From NCBI GenBank assembly GCA_021324815.1, contig JAJPIJ010000013.1, positions 62,001-126,000 of the forward strand: a stretch of DNA of 64,000 nucleotides. The letters run 5' to 3'. Source of the DNA: Gammaproteobacteria bacterium (lineage in GTDB: Bacteria > Pseudomonadota > Gammaproteobacteria > JAJPIJ01). The position numbers and the translations under genes are program-made. The notes under the pieces were generated by a model. It worked only from the letters and a program-made list of their open reading frames with translations. It had not been told where the DNA came from and made no database searches. This document shows positions 39,666 through 51,803 of this stretch, piece by piece (positions within the stretch are counted from its first letter, which is position 1; each line of letters starts with the position of its first letter).

Positions 39666-40508
39666 TTACGCGCGCAGCGTTTCGGCGTTCAACATGATGA
39701 CTTCGATCTCTTCGGTGATTTCTTCCTGACGAATGCCATTCCTTTTTCGCCGGAGTTCCGTGGTTTTTTGTTCGGTGCGTCGCACGGCGGACTCCATGTG
39801 CCGTATGCGCCGCTGGTTCTCCGCCATCAATGAACCGTAGAAGATCTCGTGCAATGCCGCGAATAAATAGTGATCGGCCAGCTGCGCGAGGTAAACGCGG
39901 GGTTCGAGATTCAGCAGGGGCGCATGACCGTGGCGCGGCTTCTGCGCCGTCCAGTGGGTGAAGGGATTCAACAGGGTGGTTTTCACCGTGGCGTCTCCAG
40001 GCTGGTTGTGGAATACGGTCAGGCGCAGCAGGCACGGCCCGGCCTGTGTCGCCTGCCAGCGCCCCAGAGCCTCCACGAGCTTCCTCAATACGGGCTGCAC
40101 TTCCTCCAGCATGGCGGGCCCCTCCAGTTGCACCACCACCCGCGGATCATCCGCCAGTTTGGACGACAGCTTGCTGCCGACGACAATCAACGCCGGATTG
40201 TCGCTCCGCGGTGAATGGCCGTTCAGGTGGCGGAGCAGGGTGTCGTTGAAATCGCCGCAGAATCCCCGTTCGCTTCCGACGAGCAAAAAAACATCGCGAG
40301 TTATTCCTTCCTCCGCGAAGAATTGCGGATGGAAGGACAGGAAATCCTCGGCGGCCGCGCGGATGTTCTCCACCACGCGATGCTGCGTGGCGAGGAATCT
40401 CGTGAGTTTGTGCGTCTCCATGAGGGCGAGATTCTTCATTGCCTTCATGATCCCCCTGATTTCACCCAGGCCGCGGAGACGCCGATCGAGATCGCGACGT
40501 TTGCTCAT
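39666..40508 (-). CDS. atpG: N-ATPase gamma subunit
   Basis: Gamma-like N-terminus LRGLGEIRGIMKAMKNLALMETHKL and SERGFCGDFN; last gene of an atp operon. Confidence 0.9.
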   Translation of the reverse strand: MSKRRDLDRRLRGLGEIRGIMKAMKNLALMETHKLTRFLATQHRVVENIRAAAEDFLSFHPQFFAEEGITRDVFLLVGSERGFCGDFNDTLLRHLNGHSPRSDNPALIVVGSKLSSKLADDPRVVVQLEGPAMLEEVQPVLRKLVEALGRWQATQAGPCLLRLTVFHNQPGDATVKTTLLNPFTHWTAQKPRHGHAPLLNLEPRVYLAQLADHYLFAALHEIFYGSLMAENQRRIRHMESAVRRTEQKTTELRRKRNGIRQEEITEEIEVIMLNAETLRA

Positions 40509-40509
40509 G

Positions 40510-41991
40510 TCAATCCGGGCGGTTCGGAGAAGACAGCCATTCCGTCACCGCCCGCAGCCAGGCATCGTGGTTGTCGTCAAGCGAGAGCCCGCTGCCCCTC
40601 ACCCACGCCGGGAAACGGCGAAGGATGGTCGAAATGCCGGCGCTGTCCATGCCGTCAAAAAGCCCCGCGTTGAACGCGACGAGCCACGCCATCTGGGTTT
40701 CGATCGTCAAGGGAGAAAGGCGATCCTGCTTCAGCAGCTCGCGCAACACCCGCCCCCGCTTGATCCGGGCCTCGATGGATGCCTCCAGGCGCGCGCCGAA
40801 ACGGGTGAAAACCTCCAGTTCGAGAAATTGCAGGTAATCGAGCTTCATGCGTCCCGCTTCCTCCCTGATGCGCGCGTGCTGCGCCTTGCCGCCGATGCGG
40901 GAGACGGATCGGGTGACGTCGATCGCCGGCAACTGCCCCTCCGCGAACAGATTGGGGTCGAAATAAATTTGACCGTCAGTGATTGAAATCAGATTGGTCG
41001 GAATATAGGCGGCAATTTCGCCCTCCCTGGTTTCCACGATGGGCAACGCCGTCATGCTGCCGCCGCCGTGACTCGCCGCCAGGCGCGTGGAGCGTTCGAG
41101 CAGGCGCGAGTGAAGATAAAAAATGTCGCCGGGATAGGCCTCGCGGCCGGGGGGACGCCGCAACAGCAGCGAAAGTTCGCGGTAGGCCTGCGCGTGCGTC
41201 GTGAGATCGTCGTAGACAATCAACGTGTCCCTGCCCTGTTTCATCCAGAATTCCGCCACTGCGCAGCCGGCAAACGGGGCGAGGTATTTTAAACCGGGCG
41301 TTGTCGTCGCCTCGGCCACCACCAGCACGGTATGATCCATGGCACCGGCCATTCGCAGCGTTTCGAGGGTGGTTGCGACGCTTGAACGTTTCTGTCCGAT
41401 CAACACATAAATGCACAGTACGCTTTTGTCTTTTTGGTTGATGACCGTATCGATGGCCAGCGCGCTTTTCCCGAGGCCGTTGTCGCCGATGATCAGCTGT
41501 CGCTGTCCCTTGCCAAGGGGAATGAGCGTGTCGACGATCTTGTTGCCGGTATACAGCGGGGCGTTGACGAAATCGCGAGCGATGATGGGCGGCGACAACA
41601 CATCCAGATCGCGGCGTGCGGTCGTCTCCGCCGGCGGCTTGCCATCGAGCGGCGAACCGAGAGGATCGATGACCCGTCCCAGCAGGGCATCCCCCACGGG
41701 AATACCGAGACGCCGGCCTGAAAGATGGGCGGTGGTGCCGGCGGTAAGCGCCGCCCCCTGTTCCAGAAGAATCGCACCGATTGCATCCGTATCGAGGGAG
41801 AAAATCAGCGCCCGGCTCCCGTCTTCGAAGTGAAGTACTTCGTCCATGGCTGCGGACGGCAAACCTCGAATCCGCGCAATACCGTCGCCGATGGAGACGA
41901 TGGAGCCCTGCTCAGTCAGTCGCAAACCGAAACGGTACCGTTGCAGCCACTCCGGGAATCCAGCTCCTCCGCCTCGCCCTTCAGGCACCAT
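40510..41991 (-). CDS. atpA: N-ATPase alpha subunit
   Basis: [41 protein letters not shown]-loop [44 protein letters not shown]. Confidence 0.94.
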   Translation of the reverse strand: MVPEGRGGGAGFPEWLQRYRFGLRLTEQGSIVSIGDGIARIRGLPSAAMDEVLHFEDGSRALIFSLDTDAIGAILLEQGAALTAGTTAHLSGRRLGIPVGDALLGRVIDPLGSPLDGKPPAETTARRDLDVLSPPIIARDFVNAPLYTGNKIVDTLIPLGKGQRQLIIGDNGLGKSALAIDTVINQKDKSVLCIYVLIGQKRSSVATTLETLRMAGAMDHTVLVVAEATTTPGLKYLAPFAGCAVAEFWMKQGRDTLIVYDDLTTHAQAYRELSLLLRRPPGREAYPGDIFYLHSRLLERSTRLAASHGGGSMTALPIVETREGEIAAYIPTNLISITDGQIYFDPNLFAEGQLPAIDVTRSVSRIGGKAQHARIREEAGRMKLDYLQFLELEVFTRFGARLEASIEARIKRGRVLRELLKQDRLSPLTIETQMAWLVAFNAGLFDGMDSAGISTILRRFPAWVRGSGLSLDDNHDAWLRAVTEWLSSPNRPD

Positions 41992-42730
41992 GACATTCTG
42001 CGCTCGCGAAGAATTTCAGTTCGTCCAGAAGGTTGGCGTGCAACACCCAGGGACCAAGGCTGATGCGCAACCCCGCCATGAGTTCCCTGTCCTCGCCGAA
42101 TTCCGCCGCAATGTCCTTTTTGATGATTTCGCGAACTGCATGGATGATCGCCTGGCGTTGCGGCTGCGATAAAGGGAAGGCGCTGGTGACTTTCAGTTCT
42201 TGAGCCGCGTTTTGAGCGGCCGCGCGCACGGCCTGCGACCGGTCCGGGGGAAGGGCCGCCAGATCTTCCAACATCATCTCCGCAAGCCGTGCTTCAAGGG
42301 CTGGTGTGGCGACGCGCGCCAGTAATCGTGCGGTGAACCGCACCCCGTGCGTGGCTGCCTCCTCTTTCAACCGGTTTCGGATTTCCTCCCGCCGCCGTTC
42401 TTCCATCGCGCGGCGCTTCTCGCTCTCTTCATCCAGTGTCTGCTGCAGCGTCGCCATTCTGCGTGCGCGATCCACCTCGATTTCTTGAATCGCCTGGACA
42501 CGCAGTTTTTCCTTCTCCCGCTCCCATTCGGAGAGCCGTTCCCGGTATTTCCGCTCAAGCGCCTCGGCATCGGCTTGCCTGGTGTTGGCGTCGGCCAGTT
42601 TCTTCTCTATGACCGCCTTGCGCCGGGCGATGGTCTGCAGCACCGGCTTGTACAAGAAATGCTGGAGAATCCAGATCAGAATCAGGAAATTGATGATCTC
42701 GAGTACAAACGTCAACCAGTCGAGTTGCAT
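41981..42730 (-). CDS. atpF: N-ATPase b (b/delta-like) subunit
   Basis: N-terminal [25 protein letters not shown] then long charged helix; position between c and alpha. Confidence 0.9.
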   Translation of the reverse strand: MQLDWLTFVLEIINFLILIWILQHFLYKPVLQTIARRKAVIEKKLADANTRQADAEALERKYRERLSEWEREKEKLRVQAIQEIEVDRARRMATLQQTLDEESEKRRAMEERRREEIRNRLKEEAATHGVRFTARLLARVATPALEARLAEMMLEDLAALPPDRSQAVRAAAQNAAQELKVTSAFPLSQPQRQAIIHAVREIIKKDIAAEFGEDRELMAGLRISLGPWVLHANLLDELKFFASAECHGA

Positions 42731-42739
42731 GGCGGATGC

Positions 42740-43006
42740 CTACTTGAGCATGTATTCCAGCAACGGGTTGCGGAAAAGAATGATCAGCACGACGACCAGC
42801 ACGTAGATCGCCAGCGATTCGATCATCGCCAGACCGATGAACAGCGTGCGTGTGATCGACTTTTCCGCCTCGGGCTGGCGCGCCAGCGCGTCCAGCGCCT
42901 GGGAGATGGAGCGCCCCATCGCCAGCGCCGGTCCGATCGCGCCGATGGCGATGGCCAGGGCGGCGACCACCGTGGAGAGAATCGTAAACAGGGCCATGTC
43001 GCTCAT
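42740..43006 (-). CDS. atpE: N-ATPase c subunit
   Basis: Two-TM hairpin AIAIGAIGPALAMGRSISQALDALARQPEAEKSITRTLFIGLAMIESLAIYVLVVVLIILF. Confidence 0.95.
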   Translation of the reverse strand: MSDMALFTILSTVVAALAIAIGAIGPALAMGRSISQALDALARQPEAEKSITRTLFIGLAMIESLAIYVLVVVLIILFRNPLLEYMLK

Positions 43007-43010
43007 GATG

Positions 43011-43679
43011 TCACTCCTTCTCGCGCGTTGCCTTGGGTTCCAGCGACTGAATGCCGCCGGCGATGTATATCAATGCCAGCATGCCGAAGATGTAGGCCTG
43101 CACCAGCGCTTCGACGATGTGCAGCAGCAATACGGGGATGGGCGCCAGGAATCCCGCGACCAGCAGCACCAGCAGCGCCGCCATCTCCAGACTGAAAATG
43201 TTGCCGAACAGGCGCACGGCCAGCGCGACCGTGCGTGAGATTTCACTGATGACATGGAACGGAAGCACAATCGGGTTTGGCTCGAGGTAATGGCGCAGGT
43301 AGCTGCGCAGGCCGTGAATCCGGATGCCGAACCAGTGCACGGAGAGAAACACCAGGATGGCGAGCGCCGTGGTCAGCGACAGGTCGCCGGTGGGCCCGCT
43401 CAAGCCCGGCACAATGCCGACGAGGTTGGCGAGCACGATGAAAATCCACAGCGTGCCGACGAAAGGCATCACCTGCGTTGCGCGATCGGGCAATACCGCG
43501 GCAATGGCATCCTCGATGGTGGAAACGATGCCCTCCAGCGCGACCTGCCATGGGCCGGGATCCATGCGCAGGCGGCGTGTCGAAAGCCGGCACACGATAA
43601 ACAGCGCCGCCATGATGCCCCACGTCGTGATCACCGTTTCCGAAATCGGGCCCAGCTGAAAGCCATGAGCGTCCGGCAT
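43011..43679 (-). CDS. atpB: N-ATPase a subunit
   Basis: VGTLWIFIVLANLVGIVPGLSGPTGDLSLTTALAILVFLSVHWFGIR; stator Arg region SRTVALAVRLFGNIFS. Confidence 0.94.
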   Translation of the reverse strand: MPDAHGFQLGPISETVITTWGIMAALFIVCRLSTRRLRMDPGPWQVALEGIVSTIEDAIAAVLPDRATQVMPFVGTLWIFIVLANLVGIVPGLSGPTGDLSLTTALAILVFLSVHWFGIRIHGLRSYLRHYLEPNPIVLPFHVISEISRTVALAVRLFGNIFSLEMAALLVLLVAGFLAPIPVLLLHIVEALVQAYIFGMLALIYIAGGIQSLEPKATREKE

Positions 43680-43684
43680 GCCGC

Positions 43685-43986
43685 TTACTCCCGGATGAAA
43701 AAATAGACGTTCACTGCGCCGACAATGATGCCGAGAAAAATCATGCTGACCGTCCAGTGGACGGCGAAATGTTGCAGACGTTCATCCAGCCAGCTGCCGA
43801 GATAAGCCCCCGCGATCACCGGCAGCACGAACAGCAGCCCCAGGGTGCCGAGATGGACGGATTGGCTGAGGAGGGTGCGCCGGTTCCTTTCGGCCAGTTT
43901 CATACGCTCGACCTGCCTGCCAATGCGATCTTCCAGCCGGCGTTGTTCATTGCCGCCGTCGCCGACATCCGGTTTCACGCCGGCGT

Positions 43987-43990
<4 letters not shown>
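43685..43990 (-). CDS. atpQ: AtpQ/AtpI-like (ATPase_gene1-type) membrane protein
   Basis: LGTLGLLFVLPVIAGAYLGSWLDERLQHFAVHWTVSMIFLGIIVGAVNVYFFIRE; lies between atpC and atpB. Confidence 0.75.
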
Positions 43991-46104
<2,114 letters not shown>

Positions 46105-46237
46105 GGAACACACCCTCGCTTGCTGCCATTCATTGAGTATAGTGCTGATCACGCCAGGGGCGGGCCAATCGTCGCACGGCGTGCCGCCTGAACCAGGTCT
46201 TCCGCCATCACGCACCTACCGCATCCTTCGCCGGCGA

Positions 46238-47269
46238 TCAGGCGGCGAGGGCCAGGCAGCGCCCCTGCGCAATCCGCAGATACGCGCACGCCTGCGTCAG
46301 CCAGCGGGGCCAGTCGGCGCGCGGCCGGTCGCGGATGTGCTGGGCCGAGAGCCGGGCGCGCAGGCAGGCGCGGTAGGCCACGTAATATTCCGGGATCGCC
46401 GCCGCCGGTCGATCACCGGTGCATTCCATGTAGGCGTCCATCACCATGCCACCGATGTCGGCCCTGCCCAGACGTTCGCATTCCATCGCCAGATAGGACA
46501 ATTCATCCACGGGATCCAGCAGCCGGAATTCGCGGTTGAACTCGAGGCGATCGTAAATCACGGGTGGCGTTTCCAGGCAGACATGCTCCGGGCGCAGATC
46601 CCCGTGTCCCTCGATGATCCGCGCGGCGCGTCCGGCAAACCGGCGCCGCTCCCGGCGCAGCACCGACAGCAGCGTGGCATGCATGGCATCAATCTGCGAT
46701 TGCGGCAATTCGAAGCGCGGATCGGACAGCAGCGCCTGGTTCATCAGCACGTCCGCTTCGCAGCGCCGGCAGTAGTCCTCCCCGCTCATCCCGACGGCGG
46801 GCATCTCCCGGTAGAAGTCCACCAGCATTCCGCCAACCCGGCGAAGCTGTCCGTCCAGCGGCGCCCCGCTCCGGATGACGTTGTCCAGCATCGAATCGCG
46901 ATGCAGGCGGCGCATCTTCACCAGCCATTCGACGACCTCACCCCCGCCGTCGATCTGCAGTTCGCCGCGCCCGTCCTTCGTGAGCGGCACCACCCCCAGA
47001 TAAACGCCGGGGGCCAGCCGCCGGTTGAGGCGCACCTCCTCATGGCAGAAATGCTCGCGCAACCGCAGCGTGCTGTAATCGAGAAACTGCTCGCGCGCCG
47101 GTTTCTTCAATTTGTAGGCGCAGCGTCCCGCCAGAAACACCCATGACATGTGCGTTTCTATGGCGGTGACGGCGTCGGGTTGGTCGGGATACGTTTGCGG
47201 CTGCCGCAGCCGTTCGACCTTCACCGCGAGTCCCTGGTTGGTGCTGGCCGCGAAATATTCCCGCGTCAC
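46238..47269 (-). CDS. Aminoglycoside phosphotransferase-like kinase (COG2187-type)
   Basis: ETHMSWVFLAGRCAYKLKKPAREQFLDYSTLRLREHFCHEEVRLNRRLAPGVYLGVVPL; catalytic-loop-like EGHGDLRPEHVCL. Confidence 0.82.
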   Translation of the reverse strand: MTREYFAASTNQGLAVKVERLRQPQTYPDQPDAVTAIETHMSWVFLAGRCAYKLKKPAREQFLDYSTLRLREHFCHEEVRLNRRLAPGVYLGVVPLTKDGRGELQIDGGGEVVEWLVKMRRLHRDSMLDNVIRSGAPLDGQLRRVGGMLVDFYREMPAVGMSGEDYCRRCEADVLMNQALLSDPRFELPQSQIDAMHATLLSVLRRERRRFAGRAARIIEGHGDLRPEHVCLETPPVIYDRLEFNREFRLLDPVDELSYLAMECERLGRADIGGMVMDAYMECTGDRPAAAIPEYYVAYRACLRARLSAQHIRDRPRADWPRWLTQACAYLRIAQGRCLALAA

Positions 47270-47928
47270 GGCGGCGTCGCTGCGGCCGCAAGATATTTGC
47301 GGAACCAGTCGCCGGCGAGGGCCGCCACCTGTTCGAGCGCGCCGGGCTCCTCGAAAAGATGGGTGGCATGCGGAACGACTTCGAGCGACTTCGCCGTGTT
47401 GAGGCGGGCGTGCGCCTGGCGGTTCAACGCCAGCACCTCGTCATCGTCGCCGCCGACGATGAGCAGCGTGGGCGCGCGGACCCTTGGCAGATCCGTCATC
47501 GCCAGATCCGGGCGGCCGCCGCGCGACACGACGGCGCGGATGCGATCGGGAAGCGCGGCCGCCGCCTTGAGCGCCGCCGCCGCGCCCGTGCTGGCGCCGA
47601 AATAGCCGACGGCCATTTCGCGCAGCCGCGGCTGGCGCCCAATCCATTCCGTGGCGCTCACCAGCCGGTGTGTCAACAGCCCGATGTCGAAGCGGGTTTC
47701 GTAGTCGCGGTCCTCCTCCTCGGTCAGCAAGTCGAACAGCAGCGTGGCCAGGCCATTTTCGTGCAGCCTGCCCGCGACCATGCGGTTGCGCGGCGAGCGG
47801 CGGCTGCTGCCGCTGCCGTGCGCGAACAGCACGATGCCGCGGGCACCGCCCGCCGGCACGTGCAGATCACCCGCATGTATCGCGCCGTCGAGCGGGATCC
47901 CGATGCTGGTGTCGATCGGCGCCGTCAT
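47266..47928 (-). CDS. Alpha/beta hydrolase, dienelactone hydrolase-like
   Basis: GIVLFAHGSGSSRRSPRNRMVAGRLHENGLATLLFDLLTEEED; GYFGASTGAAAAL nucleophile elbow; terminal HATHLFEEPGALE. Confidence 0.9.
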   Translation of the reverse strand: MTAPIDTSIGIPLDGAIHAGDLHVPAGGARGIVLFAHGSGSSRRSPRNRMVAGRLHENGLATLLFDLLTEEEDRDYETRFDIGLLTHRLVSATEWIGRQPRLREMAVGYFGASTGAAAALKAAAALPDRIRAVVSRGGRPDLAMTDLPRVRAPTLLIVGGDDDEVLALNRQAHARLNTAKSLEVVPHATHLFEEPGALEQVAALAGDWFRKYLAAAATPP

Positions 47929-48572
47929 GTGGCCGGCTCGGTTGCGCGCGCCCCGGCCAGGATCGCGGCCACCTCCTCGTCCGTCACCTGCCCGAAATCG
48001 CTGTAATAAGCGCCCACCGCGCCCATGAAGTATTCCGGAGTTCCGACGGCGATGAAATCATCGACCAGGCGCGAAAGCCTGTTCGCGGTCTCGCGCGGGG
48101 CCACGGGCACCGCCAGCACCAGCCGCGAGGGCTTGCGTCGCCGCACATCCATGAGGGCGGCGGTCACGGTGAGCCCGGTCGCGATGCCGTCGTCCACGAC
48201 GATCGCCACCCGCCCGGCAATCGCGGCCGCCGGCCGGTTGCCGAGATAGCGCGCATGGCGCCGCTGCGCCTCCTGCCGTTCCGCGGCCACCGTCCGCCGG
48301 TACCAGTCCTGGTCCACCCTTTCGACCTCCTCCGGATTGGCGGCCAGTTCGCCGTTTTCGGTGACGGCGGCGATGGCGTACTCGGGATTGTCGGGGTGGC
48401 CAATCTTGCGGGCGATGACGAGATCGAGCGGCATGTCGAGGGCGCGCGCCACCTCCAGGCCGACGGGCACGCCGCCGCGCGGCAGGGCAAGAACCACGCC
48501 CTCCCTGCCGCGATATTCCTGCAACAGGGCGGCGAGACGACGGCCCGCATCGGTTCGATCTTTGAAACGCAT
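47925..48572 (-). CDS. Phosphoribosyltransferase-domain protein (paralog of 31922-32620)
   Basis: LALPRGGVPVGLEVARALDMPLDLVIARKIGHPDNPEYAIAAV; PRPP loop VAIVVDDGIATGLTVTAAL. Confidence 0.9.
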   Translation of the reverse strand: MRFKDRTDAGRRLAALLQEYRGREGVVLALPRGGVPVGLEVARALDMPLDLVIARKIGHPDNPEYAIAAVTENGELAANPEEVERVDQDWYRRTVAAERQEAQRRHARYLGNRPAAAIAGRVAIVVDDGIATGLTVTAALMDVRRRKPSRLVLAVPVAPRETANRLSRLVDDFIAVGTPEYFMGAVGAYYSDFGQVTDEEVAAILAGARATEPAT

Positions 48573-48625
48573 GAGGCGGTGCTCCGCTGATCGGTTTCAG
48601 TATAACGACGCGGCGGGTCCTGATA

Positions 48626-48639
48626 TTGATTCAAATCAA
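48626..48639. promoter_or_regulatory. FNR/ANR-type box upstream of PRTase-hydrolase-kinase operon
   Basis: TTGATTCAAATCAA, both half-sites match TTGAT-N4-ATCAA; on the minus strand a TATACT hexamer at 48604-48599 follows at -41.5-type spacing. Confidence 0.75.
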
Positions 48640-48685
48640 CTGGACGGCGGGGTCCCGCGCGCCGGCCCGGCAGGTGGATCCGGCG

Positions 48686-49942
48686 TCAAGACCATGTTGC
48701 CGCCAGCGCGCCGTCGGGCGCGGCGCCGAAACGGCTGCCGAAACGGCGCCCCTCGCGGTTCAGCATGGCCTCGAGCCACCGCACGTCCCCGACGGACGCG
48801 CGGTTCGCGCGGAAGTGACGTATCCGCATCGGCGTCAATGACAGTTGCCGCAGCCGTCCCGTCGTGGAATCAAGGGTGGGGAAATACATCAGCGTGAGAT
48901 CGGCGCGGTATGACTCGTGGCCGCCGATGCCCTCGTAGTCATTGATGAAGTCGCCGCAGCCGTACAGTATCAGCTTGTCGCGGTGCACCTCGATGGCCTT
49001 GGGATGATGCGAGGAATGGCCGTGGACCACGTCCACGCCGGCGGCGTCGATCAGTCCGTGGGCGAACTCGATCTGTTCCCGCGGCACCTCGTAGCCCCAA
49101 TTGTCGCCCCAGTGGATGGACGCCACGACCATGTCGCCGCCGCGTTTGACGCCGGCGATTTGCCGGCCGATGTTGCGCACCGCCCGGGGGGAAAAATCGT
49201 CCAGCACATTGACGCCGGGACGATCCACTGTCGCGGCCCAGGCCGGGGAGACACCGGCGCTGCCGGCGCCGAAGGCGAAGACCAGCAGGCGACCGCCGGA
49301 CGGCAAGTCGAAGACCGCCGGCGCCGCCGCCTCCGCCAGATTGCGCCCGGCGCCGGCGGTCTGGATGCCGGCCTGGTGCAATACCGCCAGCGTTTCCTTA
49401 AGCCCGGCGACACCCCAATCCAGCACGTGGTTGTTGGCCAGCGAGCAGCAATCGATCCGCGCCGCCGACAGGCACGGCGCGTTGGCAGGATGCATGCGGT
49501 AATGGATGCCCTTGCCGCGCCACTCGGATTCGCTCGTGGTCACGGCGGTTTCGAGATTGACGATCCGCGCCGCCGGCCGCCGGCGGTCGAGCTCGGGGAG
49601 CGCATCGCCCCAAGGGTAGCTGAAATCCACCGGCCGCTGGATCGGCCCCGTCGCCGCCTCCGCCAGTTCGACATAGCCGAGCGCGGAACGCACATAGGGC
49701 TCGTACAGGCGCGGATTGCCGGGGTGGGGCAGGACTTGATCGATGCCGCGGCCGGTCATCACGTCGCCGCACAGGAACAGCGTGACGCCCGCGTTTGATT
49801 CCGATGTGGTCACGGCCGGCGCCGCGCGAACCAGCAGGCTGCCCAGCAGCGCGCGGCCGGCCGCCGCCAGAAAGCGCCGCCGGGCCGGCGGGTCCGGCCG
49901 CATGGGCGGCCGAGATTCGTCATCGCCGCGCGGCGTGCGCAT
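48686..49942 (-). CDS. CapA-family (poly-gamma-glutamate synthesis-like) protein with Tat-like leader
   Basis: RRRFLAAAGRALLGSLLVRAAPA leader; LFLCGDVMTGRGIDQ; RIVNLETAVT; SLANNHVLDWGVAGLKETL; GHSSHHPKAIEVH. Confidence 0.9.
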   Translation of the reverse strand: MRTPRGDDESRPPMRPDPPARRRFLAAAGRALLGSLLVRAAPAVTTSESNAGVTLFLCGDVMTGRGIDQVLPHPGNPRLYEPYVRSALGYVELAEAATGPIQRPVDFSYPWGDALPELDRRRPAARIVNLETAVTTSESEWRGKGIHYRMHPANAPCLSAARIDCCSLANNHVLDWGVAGLKETLAVLHQAGIQTAGAGRNLAEAAAPAVFDLPSGGRLLVFAFGAGSAGVSPAWAATVDRPGVNVLDDFSPRAVRNIGRQIAGVKRGGDMVVASIHWGDNWGYEVPREQIEFAHGLIDAAGVDVVHGHSSHHPKAIEVHRDKLILYGCGDFINDYEGIGGHESYRADLTLMYFPTLDSTTGRLRQLSLTPMRIRHFRANRASVGDVRWLEAMLNREGRRFGSRFGAAPDGALAATWS

Positions 49943-49949
49943 CCCGTGT

Positions 49950-51380
49950 CTATCCCTTGATGCATATGAGCGGCTCGACGCGCGCCACCTTGCGCGCAAG
50001 TCCCGCCGCATCGGCGGCGTCCACCACCGCCGCGACATCCTTGTAGGCCCCCGGCGCCTCCTCCGCCACACCCCGGCCCGAGGGACTGCGGATCAAAATG
50101 CCGCGCCCGGCCAGCTCGTCGATCACCTGGCGGCCCTTCCAGGTGCGATAGGCCTGGTGGCGGCTCATGGCCCGGCCGGCGCCGTGACAGGCCGAGCTGA
50201 AGGACAATTCCTCGGACGTCATCGTGCCGGCCAGCACGTACGATCCGGTGCCCATGGAGCCGCCGATCAGCACCGGCTGGCCGGCGGCGCGCAGCGGCTC
50301 CGGGATGTCGGGGTGCCCCGGCCCGAAGGCGCGCGTGGCGCCCTTGCGGTGAACGAACAGCTCGCGCGTGACGCCGCCGGCGCGATGCGTTTCGACCTTG
50401 CAGGTGTTGTGCGAGACGTCGTAGAGCAACGGCAGGCGCGCCCGCGGCAGGACGTCGGCGAACACTGCGCGCACGAGATGCGTCAGAATCTGACGGTTGG
50501 CCAGCGCGCAATTGATCGCCGCGCGCATCGCGCCAAGATACTGCTGGCCGACGTCGGAGTTGATGGGCGCGCAGGCGAGCTCGCGATCGGGAAGCCGGAT
50601 GCCGTGATCGCCCGCGGCGATTGTCATCCGCTTCAAAAACTCCGTGCCGATCTGGTGACCCAGCCCGCGCGAGCCGCAGTGAATCATGATCACGATGTCG
50701 CCCTGTTTCAGGCCGAAGACGCCGGCGGTCGCCGCGTCATGGACGGCGGTGACCTCCTGCACTTCGAGGTAGTGATTGCCGCTGCCCAATGTGCCCATTT
50801 CATCGCGCTGGCGCCTCTTGGCGTGCGCCGACACGCATTCCGGCTTGGCGTGCCGCATCTGGCCCTGCTCCTCGATGCGTTCGAGATCCTCCGCGTCTCC
50901 GAAGCCCTGTTCCACCGCCCAGCGCGCGCCGCCGGCGAGCATGGCGTCCATCTCCTCGGCGTTGAGACGGATGGCGCCGGTGCTGCCCATCCCCGCCGGG
51001 ATGCGGCGATAGAGTTCATCGGCCAGCGCCTTCTGCACCGGCAGGATGTCGGCGCGCGCCAGCCCGGTGTGCAGGCAGCGCACGCCGCAGGAGATGTCGA
51101 AGCCCACCCCGCCGGCGGACACCACGCCGCCGGCATCCGGATCGAACGCCGCCACGCCGCCGATCGGGAAGCCGTAGCCCCAGTGCGCGTCGGGCATGGC
51201 GCAGGCGGCCTGCACGATGCCGGGCAGCGTCGCCACGTTGACCAGCTGCTCGTAGACCTTGTGATCCATGTCGCGGACCAGCGCCTCCGAGGCATAAATG
51301 ACGGCGGGCACGCGCATGGCCCCGTGCGGGGCAATTTCCCATTCGTGTTCGGACCGCCGCTTTAACAGACCAAGGTCCAC
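49950..51380 (-). CDS. rtcB: RtcB-family RNA ligase
   Basis: AMPDAHWGYGFPIGGVAAFDPDAGGVVSAGGVGFDISCGVR; GTLGSGNHYLEVQEV; HCGSRGLGHQIGTEFL; SSACHGAGRAMSR. Confidence 0.96.
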   Translation of the reverse strand: MDLGLLKRRSEHEWEIAPHGAMRVPAVIYASEALVRDMDHKVYEQLVNVATLPGIVQAACAMPDAHWGYGFPIGGVAAFDPDAGGVVSAGGVGFDISCGVRCLHTGLARADILPVQKALADELYRRIPAGMGSTGAIRLNAEEMDAMLAGGARWAVEQGFGDAEDLERIEEQGQMRHAKPECVSAHAKRRQRDEMGTLGSGNHYLEVQEVTAVHDAATAGVFGLKQGDIVIMIHCGSRGLGHQIGTEFLKRMTIAAGDHGIRLPDRELACAPINSDVGQQYLGAMRAAINCALANRQILTHLVRAVFADVLPRARLPLLYDVSHNTCKVETHRAGGVTRELFVHRKGATRAFGPGHPDIPEPLRAAGQPVLIGGSMGTGSYVLAGTMTSEELSFSSACHGAGRAMSRHQAYRTWKGRQVIDELAGRGILIRSPSGRGVAEEAPGAYKDVAAVVDAADAAGLARKVARVEPLICIKG

Positions 51381-51383
51381 GGT

Positions 51384-51803
51384 TCAAACGTCCACGACCG
51401 TCTGCGCCAGCCATTGGCCACGGCAGTCCCGGGCGACGCGCAGGGCGGTGTAGGTCGCGCCCTTGACTTCCACCGCCGGCCGGTGCCGCGCCACATCGAC
51501 GCGCTCCCCCCAGGCGCGCGCGTCCAGCCGGCCGTCGTTGATATGCACTTCGAATCTGCTGAAAAGCATCTTGTTCACCGCCATCTCAAAGACGAGGCTG
51601 TTCAGCCATTCCGCGAACAGCAGCTCATCGTTCGGCGCCTCGCAGCGCAGCGCAACCTCTTCGCGCGGTGCGATGGTGTTGAGGTCCGCGATCACCGCCG
51701 TCAGCGCCAGCGCCGCCTGCTCGAAGGCCTCGGCCCTGGTCGCCCCGAAGCCGCGCACGCCCATGTCGGCCTCGTGGGGGAAGTGCTCCCAATGGCCGCT
51801 CAT
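51384..51803 (-). CDS. Archease
   Basis: WEHFPHEADMGVRGFGATRAEAFEQAALALTAVI...EWLNSLVFEM; start trimmed; adjacent to rtcB. Confidence 0.9.
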   Translation of the reverse strand: MSGHWEHFPHEADMGVRGFGATRAEAFEQAALALTAVIADLNTIAPREEVALRCEAPNDELLFAEWLNSLVFEMAVNKMLFSRFEVHINDGRLDARAWGERVDVARHRPAVEVKGATYTALRVARDCRGQWLAQTVVDV

